The position numbers and the translations under genes are program-made. From an uncultured Algimonas sp. (lineage in GTDB: Bacteria > Pseudomonadota > Alphaproteobacteria > Caulobacterales > Maricaulaceae): DNA of 64,000 nucleotides. Below the pieces are notes generated by a model. The model saw only the letters and a list, made by a program, of their open reading frames with translations, was not told the origin of the DNA and did no database searches. This document shows positions 34,963-45,219 of this stretch, in pieces. The stretch's first letter is position 1; every line of letters begins with the position of its first letter. Location: positions 186,001 through 250,000 of the forward strand of contig NZ_CANMJB010000003.1 of the NCBI RefSeq assembly GCF_947498175.1, written 5' to 3'.

Positions 34963-35360
34963 ACAAATCCTCGGATGGAGACCGCTCCCTTGCTCCGGAC
35001 GGCGTCGAAAGGCGGACTGCAAGGAAGACCGCATGTTCGGTAACCACCCTGGGCGCGATCCGATAGACGCGGACAGGATGAACGGTCCAAAAGCCGCGCT
35101 ATATGACTTCGCCGCAACGAATACAACGGCTTTTGGTTGCCCGAAGGAGCGTTTGCCCATAGCCAGACAGACAGACCGTTCGGACATTCCATGAAGAGCG
35201 TCTGATGTCCTGCGCGCTTCATTTGATGCCGAATGCGCGGCGACGGTCGCGAAAGACTGCGAGTGATGGACCCGGAGACAAATCCGACCATAGGGACAGG
35301 CCGCCGGAAGCGTGCCGCGCTCGGGGGTGGACATTTCGTCGTCATGCGTAGGCCATGGCT
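34963..35360. other. Non-coding region upstream of wbpB
   Basis: About 400 bases between the wbpB start and the glycosyltransferase stop. No frame here has a protein-like translation with a ribosome-binding site. It presumably holds the promoter of the wbpB-E-A unit. No terminator with a T run is apparent after wbpB's upstream neighbour, and no repeats stand out. Confidence 0.5.
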
Positions 35361-36437
35361 TTATGGTTCGGCACGATCATGCCTTCCGGTCGTTCCGCCG
35401 GACAATGGTGGGCTGCCCGGCCGTTGCGGTGCAGGCCAGGATACGAAGCGCCGCGCGTTCACGTCGCGGATCGTCCAGGATAGGCGGCGAGCGACGTGGA
35501 GACTGGCGCCGATCGGATAGGGACGCCGCCGGGTTCTGGCCCAAAGCCGTTGCGGCAGGCGCGCCAGCCCTTGGCGGAACCCGTCCGACCGGAAGCGGGC
35601 GACGGGCGTTCTGCGGTTGCGGAACTGGAACCAAGCGTGGGCGATGACGTGCAAGGCGAGCATGACCGGCAAGAGCGCGAGCGGCGCATTCGTGGCCATG
35701 CTCGAAAGCGCGTTGCGCGATGTCTGGCGGATGGCGAAGCCTGGGAGTCCCGCGGTGGAATGCCCGCCGATATGAATGCCGTTTGCATCGGGCACCAGAA
35801 GGGCGATGTCCTTGCGCGCGCGCAGGCGCAGGGCCAGATCCACATCCTCGAAATAGCAGAAGAAGCTTTCGTCGAATCCGCCGACCGCTTCGAACCGGTC
35901 GCGGCGGTAGAGTGCGGCGGCACCGGACGGACCGAACACTTCGCAGACTTCCAGTCCGGTCGCATCGGGCCACGCCCGGCCATGCCCGTTGCGCCAGGCG
36001 ATCCCGTATAGGCTGAGCGTGTCTCCCGCCCCGTCGAGAACCGGGGGACTTGCCTCCTGCCAGAGCAGCGGGCTCAGCATGGCGGCTCCCGCATGGTCGC
36101 GGGCGGCCTGGTGCAAGCGGGCCAAGCAGTCCGGATCGAGCCGGGTGTCGGGGTTGAGGGTCATGACGTAAGGTTCGCGCCCCTGCCGCACCCCTTGGTT
36201 CGACCCGCCCGCGAAACCGTTATTGACGGTGTTCCTGACCAGCGTGAACCGGGCGTCCGGCAGGCGCAAACCGTCGATCGCTCCGTCCGAACTGTCATTG
36301 TCGACGATGATGGCCGTGAAAGCCGGATCGCTCTGGGCGGCGAGCGCGTCGAGGCAGGCCTGCGTATGCGCGCCGCTATTGTAGGTCACGACGGCGATGC
36401 GCACCCAAGCGCCGCTATCACCGGGGTCGCCTCTCAT
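35361..36437 (-). CDS. Family 2 glycosyltransferase (rhamnosyltransferase-like)
   Basis: The product is 358 aa. GT-A fold motifs: VRIAVVTYNSGAHTQACLDAL at the N-terminus, AIIVDNDSSDGAIDGL, NNGFAGGSNQGVRQG, and the D-x-D-like LNPDTRLDPDCL. FGPSGAAALYRRDRFEAVGGFDESFFCYFEDVDLALRLR follows. This is the WbbL/rhamnosyltransferase-like GT2 pattern. A hydrophobic segment near residue 255 (LALLPVMLALHVIAHAW) may associate with the membrane. It probably adds a sugar such as rhamnose to the surface polysaccharide made here. A GTG 11 codons in is an alternative start. Confidence 0.85.
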   Translation of the reverse strand: MRGDPGDSGAWVRIAVVTYNSGAHTQACLDALAAQSDPAFTAIIVDNDSSDGAIDGLRLPDARFTLVRNTVNNGFAGGSNQGVRQGREPYVMTLNPDTRLDPDCLARLHQAARDHAGAAMLSPLLWQEASPPVLDGAGDTLSLYGIAWRNGHGRAWPDATGLEVCEVFGPSGAAALYRRDRFEAVGGFDESFFCYFEDVDLALRLRARKDIALLVPDANGIHIGGHSTAGLPGFAIRQTSRNALSSMATNAPLALLPVMLALHVIAHAWFQFRNRRTPVARFRSDGFRQGLARLPQRLWARTRRRPYPIGASLHVARRLSWTIRDVNARRFVSWPAPQRPGSPPLSGGTTGRHDRAEP

Positions 36438-36504
36438 GTCCCGGCCATGTCGAGGCCGGAAGAGAAGGTCAACGACCCGGATGCGCCGTCACGTTCGCGG
36501 CGCC

Positions 36505-38025
36505 TCATATCTTCTGGTCGAATTCCCCGACCTCGTCATGGGCGGCCAGCCTTCGCTCTATGTCGCGGAAGATGCCAACCGCATTCTCGCGGGCGGTCGG
36601 GCTTTCCACCACGACGACGAGGTTCGGCGTGTTGGAACTCGCCCGGATCAGGCCCCAGCTGCCGTCTTGGAGCGTATAGCGCACGCCGTTGACCGTGTTC
36701 ACGTCCACGATGCGTTGTCCGACGACGGTTTCGCCCTCTTCCTTGGCGGCTTGGATCTCGGCCACGATGCGTTCCACCACGCCGTACTTCTCCTCGTCGG
36801 CACAGGCCGGGCTCATGGTGGGCGAGCCGTAGGTCATGGGGAGATCGCGCCGCAGATCGCCCATGGTCTTGCCGGGACTGCGGTCGAGCATCTGCAATAT
36901 GGCGACTGCGGAAACCAGGCCGCAATCATAGCCGCGCCCGATCGGGGCGTTGAAGAAATAGTGGCCCGATTTCTCGAACCCGACCAGCGCATTCAGCTCC
37001 TTGCTGCGGCGTTTAATGTAGCTGTGGCCGGTCTTGTAATAATCGGTCTTCGCCCCGTTTGCCTTTAGCACGGGATCGGTGTTGAACAGGCCGGTCGATT
37101 TGACGTCGGCAACAAATTGCGCGTTCGGGTGGAGCGCCGATAAATCGCGCGCGAGCATGACGCCGACCTTGTCGGCGAAAATCTCCTCGCCCTCATCGTC
37201 CACGACGCCGCATCGATCGCCGTCCCCGTCGAAGCCCAGCGCGACATCGGCCCCGTGCTCCAGCACCGCGTCGCGCATGGCGTGCAGCATCTTCATGGAT
37301 TCGGGGTTCGGATTGTAGTTGGGGAAGGTGTGGTCGAGATCGCAGTCGACGGCGATCACCTCGGCGCCGATGCGCCGCAACGCTTCGGGCGCGAACGCTC
37401 CAGCCGTGCCGTTGCCGCAGGCAGCCACGACCTTGATCGGGCGCGATAGGGACACACCGTTCACGACATCATCCAGATAGGCGTCGCGCACCCCGTCCAC
37501 ATAGCCGTAGGACCCGCCGGGTCGCGCTTGGCTCTCTGCGTTCAGAACGATGGATTTCAAACGCGCCATCTCGTCGGGGCCGAAGGTCAGGGGCGGCTCG
37601 ATCCCCATTTTCACGCCTGTCCAGCCATTGGAGTTATGCGAAGCGGTGACCATCGCCACCCCGGCGGCATTCAGATGGAACTGAGCGAAATAGGCCATCG
37701 GTGACAGAGCCAGCCCGATATCCATCACCTTGACCCCGGCGCTCATCAGCCCGTTGACGAGCGCCATCTTGATGGCCAAGCTGTAGTGCCGAAAGTCGTG
37801 ACCGACTGCGATGACCGGGTCGACTCCGCGTTCATACATCAGCGTGCCTAGGCCTTCGCCCAAGGCGCGAACGCCGTAGAGATTCAACTCCGGGTCTTTC
37901 TCATGGCCCGGGATCCCGAACCACCAGCGCGCATCATATTCGCGGAAGCCCGTCGGCTTGACGAGCGGCCGCGTTTCGAAAGCGTAACTGTTGGGCGCGA
38001 TCTGCGCCTGCGGTTTGCGGGCCAT
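36505..38025 (-). CDS. Phosphomannomutase/phosphoglucomutase (alpha-D-phosphohexomutase)
   Basis: The product is 506 aa from the ATG at 38025 (MARKPQAQIAPNSYAFETRP). The phosphoserine loop is VTASHNSNGWTGVK, the metal loop is GFDGDGDRCGVVDDEG, the sugar-specificity loop is GFEKSGHYFFN and the phosphate site is RASSNTPNLVVVVES. It interconverts hexose 6- and 1-phosphates. Being divergent from gmd-fcl suggests it supplies mannose-1-phosphate for GDP-mannose, though glucose-1-phosphate for rfbA is equally possible. A GDP-mannose pyrophosphorylase is not seen in the window. Confidence 0.9.
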   Translation of the reverse strand: MARKPQAQIAPNSYAFETRPLVKPTGFREYDARWWFGIPGHEKDPELNLYGVRALGEGLGTLMYERGVDPVIAVGHDFRHYSLAIKMALVNGLMSAGVKVMDIGLALSPMAYFAQFHLNAAGVAMVTASHNSNGWTGVKMGIEPPLTFGPDEMARLKSIVLNAESQARPGGSYGYVDGVRDAYLDDVVNGVSLSRPIKVVAACGNGTAGAFAPEALRRIGAEVIAVDCDLDHTFPNYNPNPESMKMLHAMRDAVLEHGADVALGFDGDGDRCGVVDDEGEEIFADKVGVMLARDLSALHPNAQFVADVKSTGLFNTDPVLKANGAKTDYYKTGHSYIKRRSKELNALVGFEKSGHYFFNAPIGRGYDCGLVSAVAILQMLDRSPGKTMGDLRRDLPMTYGSPTMSPACADEEKYGVVERIVAEIQAAKEEGETVVGQRIVDVNTVNGVRYTLQDGSWGLIRASSNTPNLVVVVESPTARENAVGIFRDIERRLAAHDEVGEFDQKI

Positions 38026-38213
38026 GTCTGGACGCTCCGGCAATGTGACGGCCCGGTCTTCCGGACGTGTGGGATGTGGTCGGCATCGATATGCCGGGAC
38101 GGCCGCACCCATACAAACGCTTTCTCGCAGGCGTCCGACTAGGACGCTTGCACAAACCCATGGTTGGGAACATGGAGAGCGCGAACCGACGCCAAGCCTT
38201 ACGGGTCCGCCCC

Positions 38214-39269
38214 ATGACCAAAACCGCGCTCATCACCGGCATCACCGGACAGGACGGATCCTATCTGGCCGAGCTGCTGCTCGCCAAGGGTTACGTCGTG
38301 CACGGCATGAAGCGCCGGTCCTCGTCCTTCAATACGTCGCGGATCGATCATCTCTACCAGGATCCGCACGAAGCGGATCCGCGCTTCATCCTGCATTACG
38401 GCGATCTGACGGACTCGACCAATCTGATCCGCCTGGTCCAGGAAGTGCAGCCCGACGAGATCTACAATCTCGGCGCCCAGAGTCACGTCATGGTCAGTTT
38501 CGAGACGCCTGAATACACGGCCAATTCCGATGCGGTCGGAACGCTGCGCCTGCTCGAGGCGATCCGGATCCTCGGCCTGACGGAGAAGACGCGCTTCTAT
38601 CAGGCGTCGACGTCGGAACTCTACGGCCATGTCCGGAACGTGCCGCAGAGCGAGACCACGCCCTTCTATCCGCGCAGCCCCTACGGCGCCGCGAAGCTCT
38701 ACGCCTACTGGATCACGGTGAATTACCGCGAAGCCTACGGCATCCACGCCAGCAACGGCATCCTGTTCAATCATGAGAGTCCGCGCCGTGGCGAGACATT
38801 CGTGACCCGCAAGATCACCCGGGCCGTGGCCGCCATCCATCTGGGTCTGCAGGACACGCTCTATCTCGGCAATCTCGATGCCCGCCGCGATTGGGGCCAT
38901 GCCCGCGACTACGTCGAAGGCATGTGGCGGGTCGTCCAGCACGAGACGGGCGACGATTTCGTCCTCGGCACGGGACAGATGCACAGCGTGCGTGAATTCG
39001 TCGAACGGGCCTTCTCCGAAGTCGGGCGCAGCGTGGTGTGGGGCGGCGAAGGCGTGAACGAGACCGGCCGCGACGCGGATAGCGGGCAGGTGCTGGTACG
39101 CATCGATCCCTCCTATTTCCGCCCGACCGAAGTGGAGCAGCTGCTCGCCGATCCGCGCAAGGCGCGCGACGTTCTCGGCTGGACGCATACGGTGCCTTTC
39201 GCCGATCTGGTGTCGGAAATGGTGGTCGAAGACCTGAAGGTCATGGCGTTGGAGGCGGCGGGTGAGTGA
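38214..39269 (+). CDS. gmd: GDP-mannose 4,6-dehydratase
   Basis: This 351-residue SDR dehydratase begins [23 protein letters not shown]. It has [48 protein letters not shown] and catalytic [22 protein letters not shown], then [19 protein letters not shown], all invariant in Gmd. It converts GDP-mannose to GDP-4-keto-6-deoxymannose. It overlaps fcl by 8 bases. Confidence 0.96.
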   Translation: MTKTALITGITGQDGSYLAELLLAKGYVVHGMKRRSSSFNTSRIDHLYQDPHEADPRFILHYGDLTDSTNLIRLVQEVQPDEIYNLGAQSHVMVSFETPEYTANSDAVGTLRLLEAIRILGLTEKTRFYQASTSELYGHVRNVPQSETTPFYPRSPYGAAKLYAYWITVNYREAYGIHASNGILFNHESPRRGETFVTRKITRAVAAIHLGLQDTLYLGNLDARRDWGHARDYVEGMWRVVQHETGDDFVLGTGQMHSVREFVERAFSEVGRSVVWGGEGVNETGRDADSGQVLVRIDPSYFRPTEVEQLLADPRKARDVLGWTHTVPFADLVSEMVVEDLKVMALEAAGE

Positions 39270-40221
39270 ACCGACCGTCAGCCTGCCTTACGACCTGACG
39301 GGAAAACGCGTCTTCGTGACGGGCCATCGCGGCATGGTCGGCAGCGCGTTGCTGCGGCGACTGGAGCGCGAACCCGTTGCCGGGATCCTCACGGCTGGCC
39401 GCGACGAACTCGATCTGACCCGCCAAGCCGATGTCGAACGCTGGATGTCTGCAAACCGGCCCCATGCCGTCATCCATGCGGCCGGGCGCGTCGGCGGCAT
39501 TCTGGCGAACAGCCGCTATCCGGCGGATTTCCTCTACGACAATCTGGCCATGGCACAGAACGTCATCGCTTCGGCTCATGCGGCGGGGGTGGAGAAGCTG
39601 CTCTTCCTCGGTTCATCCTGCATCTATCCCAAAATGGCGCCGCAGCCGATTGCGGAAGACGCTCTTCTGAGCGGCCCGTTGGAACCAACCAACGAAGCCT
39701 ATGCCATCGCGAAGATCGCGGGTGTAAAGCTGTGCCAGGCCTACCGGGCGCAGCACGGCGCGGATTTCGTCTCCGCCATGCCGACCAACCTCTACGGCCC
39801 CGGCGACAATTTCGATCTTGAAAGCTCGCACGTCATTCCCGCCCTCATGCGCAAGGCACACGAGGCGAAGCTGTCCGGCGCTCCCAGCATGACCCTTTGG
39901 GGCAGCGGCACGCCGCGGCGCGAATTCCTGCACGTGGACGACTGCGCCGATGGCTGCGTTTTCATCCTCAAACGGATGAGCCGGGCTGCGCCGATCAATC
40001 TCGGGACAGGCGAGGACATCACCATCGAGGCGCTCGCCCGCGCGGTCATGCAGTCGGTCGGATTCGACGGAACGCTGACCAAGGATGCAAGCAAGCCGGA
40101 CGGCACGCCGCGCAAGGTCATGGACGTCTCGACCTTGGCGAAAGCCGGCTGGACGGCGTCGATACCGTTGCAGCAAGGTCTGAAACGCACCTATGCGGAC
40201 GCTTTCTCGCGGCAAGGCTAA
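39262..40221 (+). CDS. fcl: GDP-L-fucose synthase
   Basis: The product is 319 aa from a GTG inside the gmd end. [54 protein letters not shown] and catalytic [19 protein letters not shown] (Y-x3-K) identify the epimerase-reductase. [25 protein letters not shown] is also characteristic. With Gmd it makes GDP-L-fucose for the surface polysaccharide. Confidence 0.96.
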   Translation: MSEPTVSLPYDLTGKRVFVTGHRGMVGSALLRRLEREPVAGILTAGRDELDLTRQADVERWMSANRPHAVIHAAGRVGGILANSRYPADFLYDNLAMAQNVIASAHAAGVEKLLFLGSSCIYPKMAPQPIAEDALLSGPLEPTNEAYAIAKIAGVKLCQAYRAQHGADFVSAMPTNLYGPGDNFDLESSHVIPALMRKAHEAKLSGAPSMTLWGSGTPRREFLHVDDCADGCVFILKRMSRAAPINLGTGEDITIEALARAVMQSVGFDGTLTKDASKPDGTPRKVMDVSTLAKAGWTASIPLQQGLKRTYADAFSRQG

Positions 40222-40310
40222 TGCCTTGTGAGCCGGCTTGGCGGCCTTTATGACGACGGCATCCGACCGAAGCCGCGCCGCCACATCCATCCACGAACGG
40301 ACACGCTCAC

Positions 40311-41174
40311 ATGAGTCCAGCCCTGAACCATCCCCGCTTCAAGATCGGCGGCGCTCACCCTTTGGCCGTGATTGCGGGGCTGAATGTTCTCGAAGACATC
40401 GATCTGGCGCTCGACATCGGAACAGAGCTGAAATCCATCTGTGCGGAGCTGGGCCTGTCCTATGCCTTCAAGGCCAGCTTCGACAAGGCCAACCGGTCCT
40501 CGATAAAATCCTTCCGCGGCCCAGGGCTGGACGCGGGCTTGGAGATCTTGGCCAAGGTCAAGGCGGAACTGGACGTGCCGATCTGCACCGATCTGCACGC
40601 GCCCGAACAGGCCGTGGCCGTTGCGGCCGTGGCCGACATCGTGCAATTGCCCGCCTTTCTCTGCCGCCAGACCGACCTGGTCGTGGCCACGGCCGAAGCC
40701 GTCGGGACGGCGGGCGGCATCCTGCACGTCAAGAAGGCGCAGTTCCTCGCGCCATTGGATGTACACAACATCATCACGAAGGCGCGCGAGGCCGCTCCGG
40801 ATCTGCCGATCGTCATGTGCGAACGCGGCAGCAGCTTCGGCTACAACAATCTCGTGGTCGACATGCTGGGCATCGGGCTCATGCAGTCGCTCGGCGTGCC
40901 GGTGACCATCGACGCGACCCATGCCGTGCAGCTGCCGGGGGCCGATCCGCGCACCCAGGGCGCATCCACGGGCGGACGGCGCGAGGGTGTGCCCGTCATT
41001 GCGCGCGCGGCCGTGGCGGCCGGGGCGGACGGGGTCTTCCTGGAATTTCACCGTGACCCGGATGCGGCGCTTTGCGACGGGCCGAGCTGCCTGCCGATCA
41101 CGCTGGCGCGCGGCCTGATTACTCAGCTCAAAGCCCTGCGCGACTGCGTTTCCTCAACTCCGGCGCACCGATGA
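40311..41174 (+). CDS. kdsA: 3-deoxy-D-manno-octulosonate-8-phosphate synthase
   Basis: This 287-residue aldolase-fold enzyme condenses PEP with arabinose-5-phosphate to make KDO-8-phosphate for lipid A-core. ASFDKANRSSIKSFRGPGLD, CTDLHAPEQA, QLPAFLCRQTDLVVA, KKAQFLAPLDV, ERGSSFGYNNLVVDM and DATHAVQLPG are family landmarks. The residue in IAGLNVLED is Asn, where metal-dependent KdsA has Cys, so this is probably the metal-independent type. It lies at the LPS end of the region, convergent with lptD. Confidence 0.94.
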   Translation: MSPALNHPRFKIGGAHPLAVIAGLNVLEDIDLALDIGTELKSICAELGLSYAFKASFDKANRSSIKSFRGPGLDAGLEILAKVKAELDVPICTDLHAPEQAVAVAAVADIVQLPAFLCRQTDLVVATAEAVGTAGGILHVKKAQFLAPLDVHNIITKAREAAPDLPIVMCERGSSFGYNNLVVDMLGIGLMQSLGVPVTIDATHAVQLPGADPRTQGASTGGRREGVPVIARAAVAAGADGVFLEFHRDPDAALCDGPSCLPITLARGLITQLKALRDCVSSTPAHR

Positions 41175-41182
41175 ATTCCGCC

Positions 41183-43561
41183 TTATCCGCTACCAAAGCT
41201 CGCAAGCGTATTTAACGAAATCCGGAAGCCGATTTCCGTGTCGTTGACGATGATGTTTCTGGAATTCCGTTTCAGGAAATAGAGTTCGAGCAATGTGCAA
41301 TCGTCTCGGTAGCTGAGCGTTGCGCGATGCGACCGCACGATGTTCTCGCTCAGATCGACATTGGTATAATAGCCGACAGACCAGTTCTTGACAGGGCCGA
41401 CGATCACGTTGCTGGTGAGGAATTCCCCCGGCGCCCTGCCATTGAGCAATGTCTGAGGCAGATCGTCCAATCGGTAGTATTTGGCGCGAAGGCGCAGATA
41501 TTCGGTGTTCACGGACAGGGACGAATCGATACGCGAGAACGTGTCGCGTTCGGGGTCGAACCGGACCAGAGTGCTGCCGACCAGATAGCGCGACAGGTCG
41601 ACTTTGACCTCCGCGACATATTCGGACGATGTCCCGGACAGTCCCGAAGACAGGCCGAAACGGTTCTCGACGCCGTCGGAGAAGCTGCGGCCGGCGAACA
41701 AGGAGACTTCGCTGTCCCGGTTCCACATGTCCCATTGCGCGGCGACTTTCGTGCCCACATCCAGACGGCGTCCTTCTTCGAAAAAGTCGAAGCCGTCCGC
41801 CTTGTTGGGCTCGAACAGAAGCTCGGCATCGAGATTGGGCGTCGCCCCTTCCTCGATCGCCGACAGACCGGTCTGCGCGTCGATGAACCGATCAAGCTTG
41901 GCGTCTCCGAAGCTCTCCGTGAATTGCACGCGCGGTTCGATGACAAGGTCCACACCTTCCCCGTGACGTATGAAAGGGTAGCGCACATCGACGCCAGCCT
42001 GTCCGATTGGCCGACTGAAGTCGATCTTCGTGTCTGTTGGCGTCGTGATGTCGTACTGGTCGAACCGGGCCCAGGCAAACGGCTTGACCTCCAGTCCCAT
42101 CGGCGCGATCCAGGTTTTGGAATAGTCCGCTCCCAGCGTAACGCGGCCGTAATCGTTTCCGGTCTCGCGATGCGCGTAGTTCATATCCCCGTAAAGGCGC
42201 AGTCGTCCGCCGACCAGCGGATCTTCGACGAAATACTCTCCTTCGACCTTGGGCCCGATGATGGGCAGGAAGCCATCATCCCTACGGGACGCGACGATCA
42301 GGTTGGTTTCCTGGTTTCGCAGGAATGCGTCGAAAAGACCCTGGAATGCCGCAACGGTGCCGGAAATGCGGTAATTGTCGCCTTGCGCGGCGATGAAGGC
42401 CTGCGACGTGTTGCTTCTGACGACATTCTGGAAGAGTCCGCTGGACTTGAACCGCGATGTCAGCCCGTAGCGCTCCCTGTAATTGTCGTCACTTTGAAGC
42501 ATGACCGTATAGCCGTAGCTTAGCTCGGTCGATGGCCTGAAATACCCGTCTGCAAAGAAATGGCTGGAAAGCTCGGGGCCTTGCTCTACCTGGGATGGAT
42601 CGCGAAACAGCGCGGGATTATCCAATGCGCGACCTTCGTCGTCAAAAGCGGTCTCATAGGTGATCGAACCGTCGAAACGCAGATCGCCCGTATGGAACTT
42701 GCGGCGCGCTTTCACGCCCAGCAACGGATTGACCTTGGAATAGATGCGCGGCGTGATCGTGGCTTCGGAATATTCGTCGATCGCCCAGTAATAGGGTTGG
42801 GCGTAGCTGATGCCGCGGCTGTCGGAAATGCTGGGCATCGGGAAGAGGAAACCCGAAGCGCGGTCCTTGGTCGGATCCGGGTGCGACAGATAGGGCGTAT
42901 AGAAAACCGGCAGGCCGAAAACCTCTATGACGGCATCCTTGTAACGGATGCTCCGGGACTCCTCGTCCTGGACCACGCGGCGGGCCCGGATGCGCCACGT
43001 CGGTTTCTTGACGTCGCCGTCGCTGTTCTCGCACAATTCGCACGCCGTGTAGGTGACGTTGTAGAGCTCGAACTCGCCCGACTCGCCCCGCGTGACCAGA
43101 CGGGCGGCGGTCGTCGGACCGGTGGCCAGGCGGGCTTGGTAGTTGGCCGCCGTCCCGGTCTCCAACCGGTCGGACAGTTCGACCTTGTCGGAATATTGCA
43201 CATTGCCTTGGCCGTCGATGATGACGACGTCGCCGGTCGCCACGACGACGCCCGTGTCGAGATTGTAATCGACGCGACTCGCGCGCAGGGTCCGGTCCTC
43301 ATAGCGGCCTTCGACTTCGCCGATCGCCGTGATCACGCGGCTGGCTTCGTCGTTCACGACCTCGTCGGCTTCCAGATAGATCAGATCGGGATCCTGGAAC
43401 GGGCTGTCGGGGTCGATCGTCGCGACGCGCGGCGCGGCTGCATCCGGAACGTCGGGTTGTGCCCATGCCGTGCCGGATACGCCGATCCACAGCAGCGACG
43501 CCAGAGAGACGCGGCCGGCCAAGGACGCACAGGCAGTTCTGAATGGCCCAGGACACGACAT
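41183..43561 (-). CDS. lptD: LPS-assembly outer-membrane protein LptD
   Basis: The product is 792 aa with an N-terminal export signal (SLLWIGVSGTAWA). The OstA-type periplasmic domain follows at ~45-190 (VNDEASRVITAIGEVEGRYEDRTLRASRVDY, ATGDVVIIDGQGNVQYSD), then a large beta-barrel. Cysteines for LptD disulphides are present in YTACELCENS and late in YRDDCTLLELYF. SDSRGISYAQPYYWAI is a typical barrel segment. It inserts LPS at the outer leaflet with LptE. The final residues are LNTLASFGSG. Confidence 0.93.
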   Translation of the reverse strand: MSCPGPFRTACASLAGRVSLASLLWIGVSGTAWAQPDVPDAAAPRVATIDPDSPFQDPDLIYLEADEVVNDEASRVITAIGEVEGRYEDRTLRASRVDYNLDTGVVVATGDVVIIDGQGNVQYSDKVELSDRLETGTAANYQARLATGPTTAARLVTRGESGEFELYNVTYTACELCENSDGDVKKPTWRIRARRVVQDEESRSIRYKDAVIEVFGLPVFYTPYLSHPDPTKDRASGFLFPMPSISDSRGISYAQPYYWAIDEYSEATITPRIYSKVNPLLGVKARRKFHTGDLRFDGSITYETAFDDEGRALDNPALFRDPSQVEQGPELSSHFFADGYFRPSTELSYGYTVMLQSDDNYRERYGLTSRFKSSGLFQNVVRSNTSQAFIAAQGDNYRISGTVAAFQGLFDAFLRNQETNLIVASRRDDGFLPIIGPKVEGEYFVEDPLVGGRLRLYGDMNYAHRETGNDYGRVTLGADYSKTWIAPMGLEVKPFAWARFDQYDITTPTDTKIDFSRPIGQAGVDVRYPFIRHGEGVDLVIEPRVQFTESFGDAKLDRFIDAQTGLSAIEEGATPNLDAELLFEPNKADGFDFFEEGRRLDVGTKVAAQWDMWNRDSEVSLFAGRSFSDGVENRFGLSSGLSGTSSEYVAEVKVDLSRYLVGSTLVRFDPERDTFSRIDSSLSVNTEYLRLRAKYYRLDDLPQTLLNGRAPGEFLTSNVIVGPVKNWSVGYYTNVDLSENIVRSHRATLSYRDDCTLLELYFLKRNSRNIIVNDTEIGFRISLNTLASFGSG

Positions 43562-43787
43562 GTTCGCTCTGACAATCCCCTTTCGAATGACGGCTTCCCT
43601 ATGGAGACCGGCATGCAGATTCCGTGCACTTAGACCGACTTCCCAACCGGGTCCACGCCGGGCTTCGCAAAAATCCGTAATGTTGAGGGTGACGGCGAAG
43701 ATGTGAGGGGGCAGCCGCCTTTATCCGGCACTTTTTGCGGCGCCGCTCATTGCACCGTCCGCCCATCCCGTTTCCAGGACGCCCGAC
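43562..43787. other. Divergent intergenic region lptD / FUSC gene
   Basis: 226 bases between two divergent starts. No gene, repeat or recognisable operator is seen. It presumably contains both promoters. Confidence 0.5.
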
Positions 43788-44816
43788 ATGCCTTTCGATC
43801 TCGACAGACAGACTTTGCGCGACGCGTTCCGCCTCGGAATGCAATCCGCCGTCGCTGCGGTCGCCTGCTACACGATCATCCAGATGATCGGCTCGGACGA
43901 AGCTTTCGTCGCGGTCCTGTCGGCCGTCCTCATCGTGCAACCCAGTATCGGTCGGACCATCTCGGCAGGTTGGGAACGTCTGCTCGCGACCTTGGTGGGC
44001 AGCGGCATCGGTCTGGCCTGTCTGTTCCTGCTTCCCGGCGGTTACGGCGTCGGCATCGCGCTCGCCGTCGTGATGTTCACCATGAACTTCGTGGCGGGTT
44101 TCCGGTCCAACTGGCGTTACGGCGTGGTCGCCGCCGTCGCGCTGGCGCTGGCGGACACGTCCGGCGATGTCGATGTCGCCCAAGCGCGCGCCGTCGCGAT
44201 CGGCATCGGCATCGCGGTCGGCATCGCCGTGAGCCTGATCGTCTGGCCCGAAAGCGCCGTCAAGCGCGGACGCCGCCATCGCCGTAATGCGCTGGACGCC
44301 GTGGCCAAACGCTACGCGGCCGCCCTGCGCGACGAAAAGGACGGTGACGGCGCGGATGCGGCACGCCGCGCGTTCCACGGCGCACTGTCTTCGGGGCGGG
44401 AGGTGATAGGCAAGGCCAAGACATCGGATCCGAAAGGCCTGCACAGCACTTTCGACGCGTTGGAGGAGCTCTACAATTCGGTCATCCTGATCGACCGGGT
44501 GGACAGCCCGCTTTCCTACTTCGACGAGGCCGCGATCGACCGGTCCGATCTGGTCGATGCCGGACAGGCCGCGATCCGGGCGCTGACCGACGACGGTGCG
44601 GATGAACAAGCAGGGATGGAAGACTTTTCGCAAGCCGTGGATGCGGTCGAAGAAGGTTTGAAAGGCCGGGACATCCAGGACGATTCGACCCAGCATGCCG
44701 GATCGGTCGTCTTCGGCCTGCGCGAAATGGAGCGCTGCATGAAGGATTTCCACATGCGGGAGCGCAAGCGCGACAAAGGCGGCAAGCTCGCGCAAGCCTT
44801 GCCGGGATTGGGCTGA
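43788..44816 (+). CDS. FUSC-type (aromatic acid exporter-like) inner-membrane protein
   Basis: The product is 342 aa. The N-terminal ~165 residues hold about five to six membrane helices (GMQSAVAAVACYTIIQMIGSDEAFVAVLSAVLIVQPSIGRTISAGWERLLATLVGSGIGL), the half-channel pattern of FUSC/aromatic-acid exporters. The C-terminal ~175 residues are soluble and helical with many acidic residues. Such proteins are proposed to export aromatic or hydroxycinnamic acids; function here is inferred from family only. A candidate CRP-like site follows its stop. Confidence 0.75.
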   Translation: MPFDLDRQTLRDAFRLGMQSAVAAVACYTIIQMIGSDEAFVAVLSAVLIVQPSIGRTISAGWERLLATLVGSGIGLACLFLLPGGYGVGIALAVVMFTMNFVAGFRSNWRYGVVAAVALALADTSGDVDVAQARAVAIGIGIAVGIAVSLIVWPESAVKRGRRHRRNALDAVAKRYAAALRDEKDGDGADAARRAFHGALSSGREVIGKAKTSDPKGLHSTFDALEELYNSVILIDRVDSPLSYFDEAAIDRSDLVDAGQAAIRALTDDGADEQAGMEDFSQAVDAVEEGLKGRDIQDDSTQHAGSVVFGLREMERCMKDFHMRERKRDKGGKLAQALPGLG

Positions 44817-44831
44817 CGGACGCCCCATCCA

Positions 44832-44847
44832 TGTGACGCCCGTCACG
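44832..44847. promoter_or_regulatory. CRP/FNR-like operator candidate
   Basis: TGTGA-CGCCCG-TCACG matches the CRP consensus TGTGA-N6-TCACA at 9 of 10 arm bases. It lies ~90 bases before the small membrane protein and ~390 bases before the DUF4212-symporter unit, so it could link carboxylate uptake to carbon status. It is based on one site only. Confidence 0.4.
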
Positions 44848-44929
44848 GCCGGGTTGGGCGGCATTCGCAATCATGACCGGACCCGCCCATCGTTCGTCAT
44901 TCGGACGCAAGGCCAGACGGAGCCGGTCC

Positions 44930-45076
44930 ATGAAAGCGTTTTCCATCGCCAAGCCCAGCAAGGAAAAGCTGTTCTGGGGCTGGATCGCCTACCAGACCGT
45001 CAAGGGCTTGATGACGACGACCTTCATCTGGATCCCGCTCTGGATGGCTTGGCGGACGGGTCTGCCCGGGCTTTAG
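44930..45076 (+). CDS. Small single-helix membrane protein (48 aa)
   Basis: The frame reads MKAFSIAKPSKEKLFWGWIA then YQTVKGLMTTTFIWIPLWMAWRTGLPGL, with a basic amphipathic start and one Trp-rich hydrophobic helix. No family is recognised, and the ribosome-binding site is weak (CGGAGC ~8 bases upstream). It is plausible as a small accessory membrane protein. An upstream in-frame ATG at 44873 would add 19 residues. Confidence 0.4.
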   Translation: MKAFSIAKPSKEKLFWGWIAYQTVKGLMTTTFIWIPLWMAWRTGLPGL

Positions 45077-45123
45077 GCCGCCGCTTTAGCCCGAACTCCT
45101 CCATCAGGCCTGATCCCGACTAA

Positions 45124-45133
45124 GACCAAAGTC
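45124..45133. promoter_or_regulatory. Candidate response-regulator site upstream of the DUF4212-symporter operon
   Basis: GACCAAAGTC, 86 bases before the DUF4212 start, matches the GACCAAGGTC dyad at 53448-53457 (upstream of porin-acs) at 9 of 10 positions. The shared motif in two functionally linked units suggests a common regulator, most likely the LuxR-type response regulator encoded at 52766-53413. Confidence 0.4.
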
Positions 45134-45219
45134 TGTCTTCCTTCTCCCGTGCCTTCGCGGCACAGCAAGTCGCTGAGCCCGACCAACAGGGCCGTGCAAT
45201 GAGACGGGGGAGAACGGCC

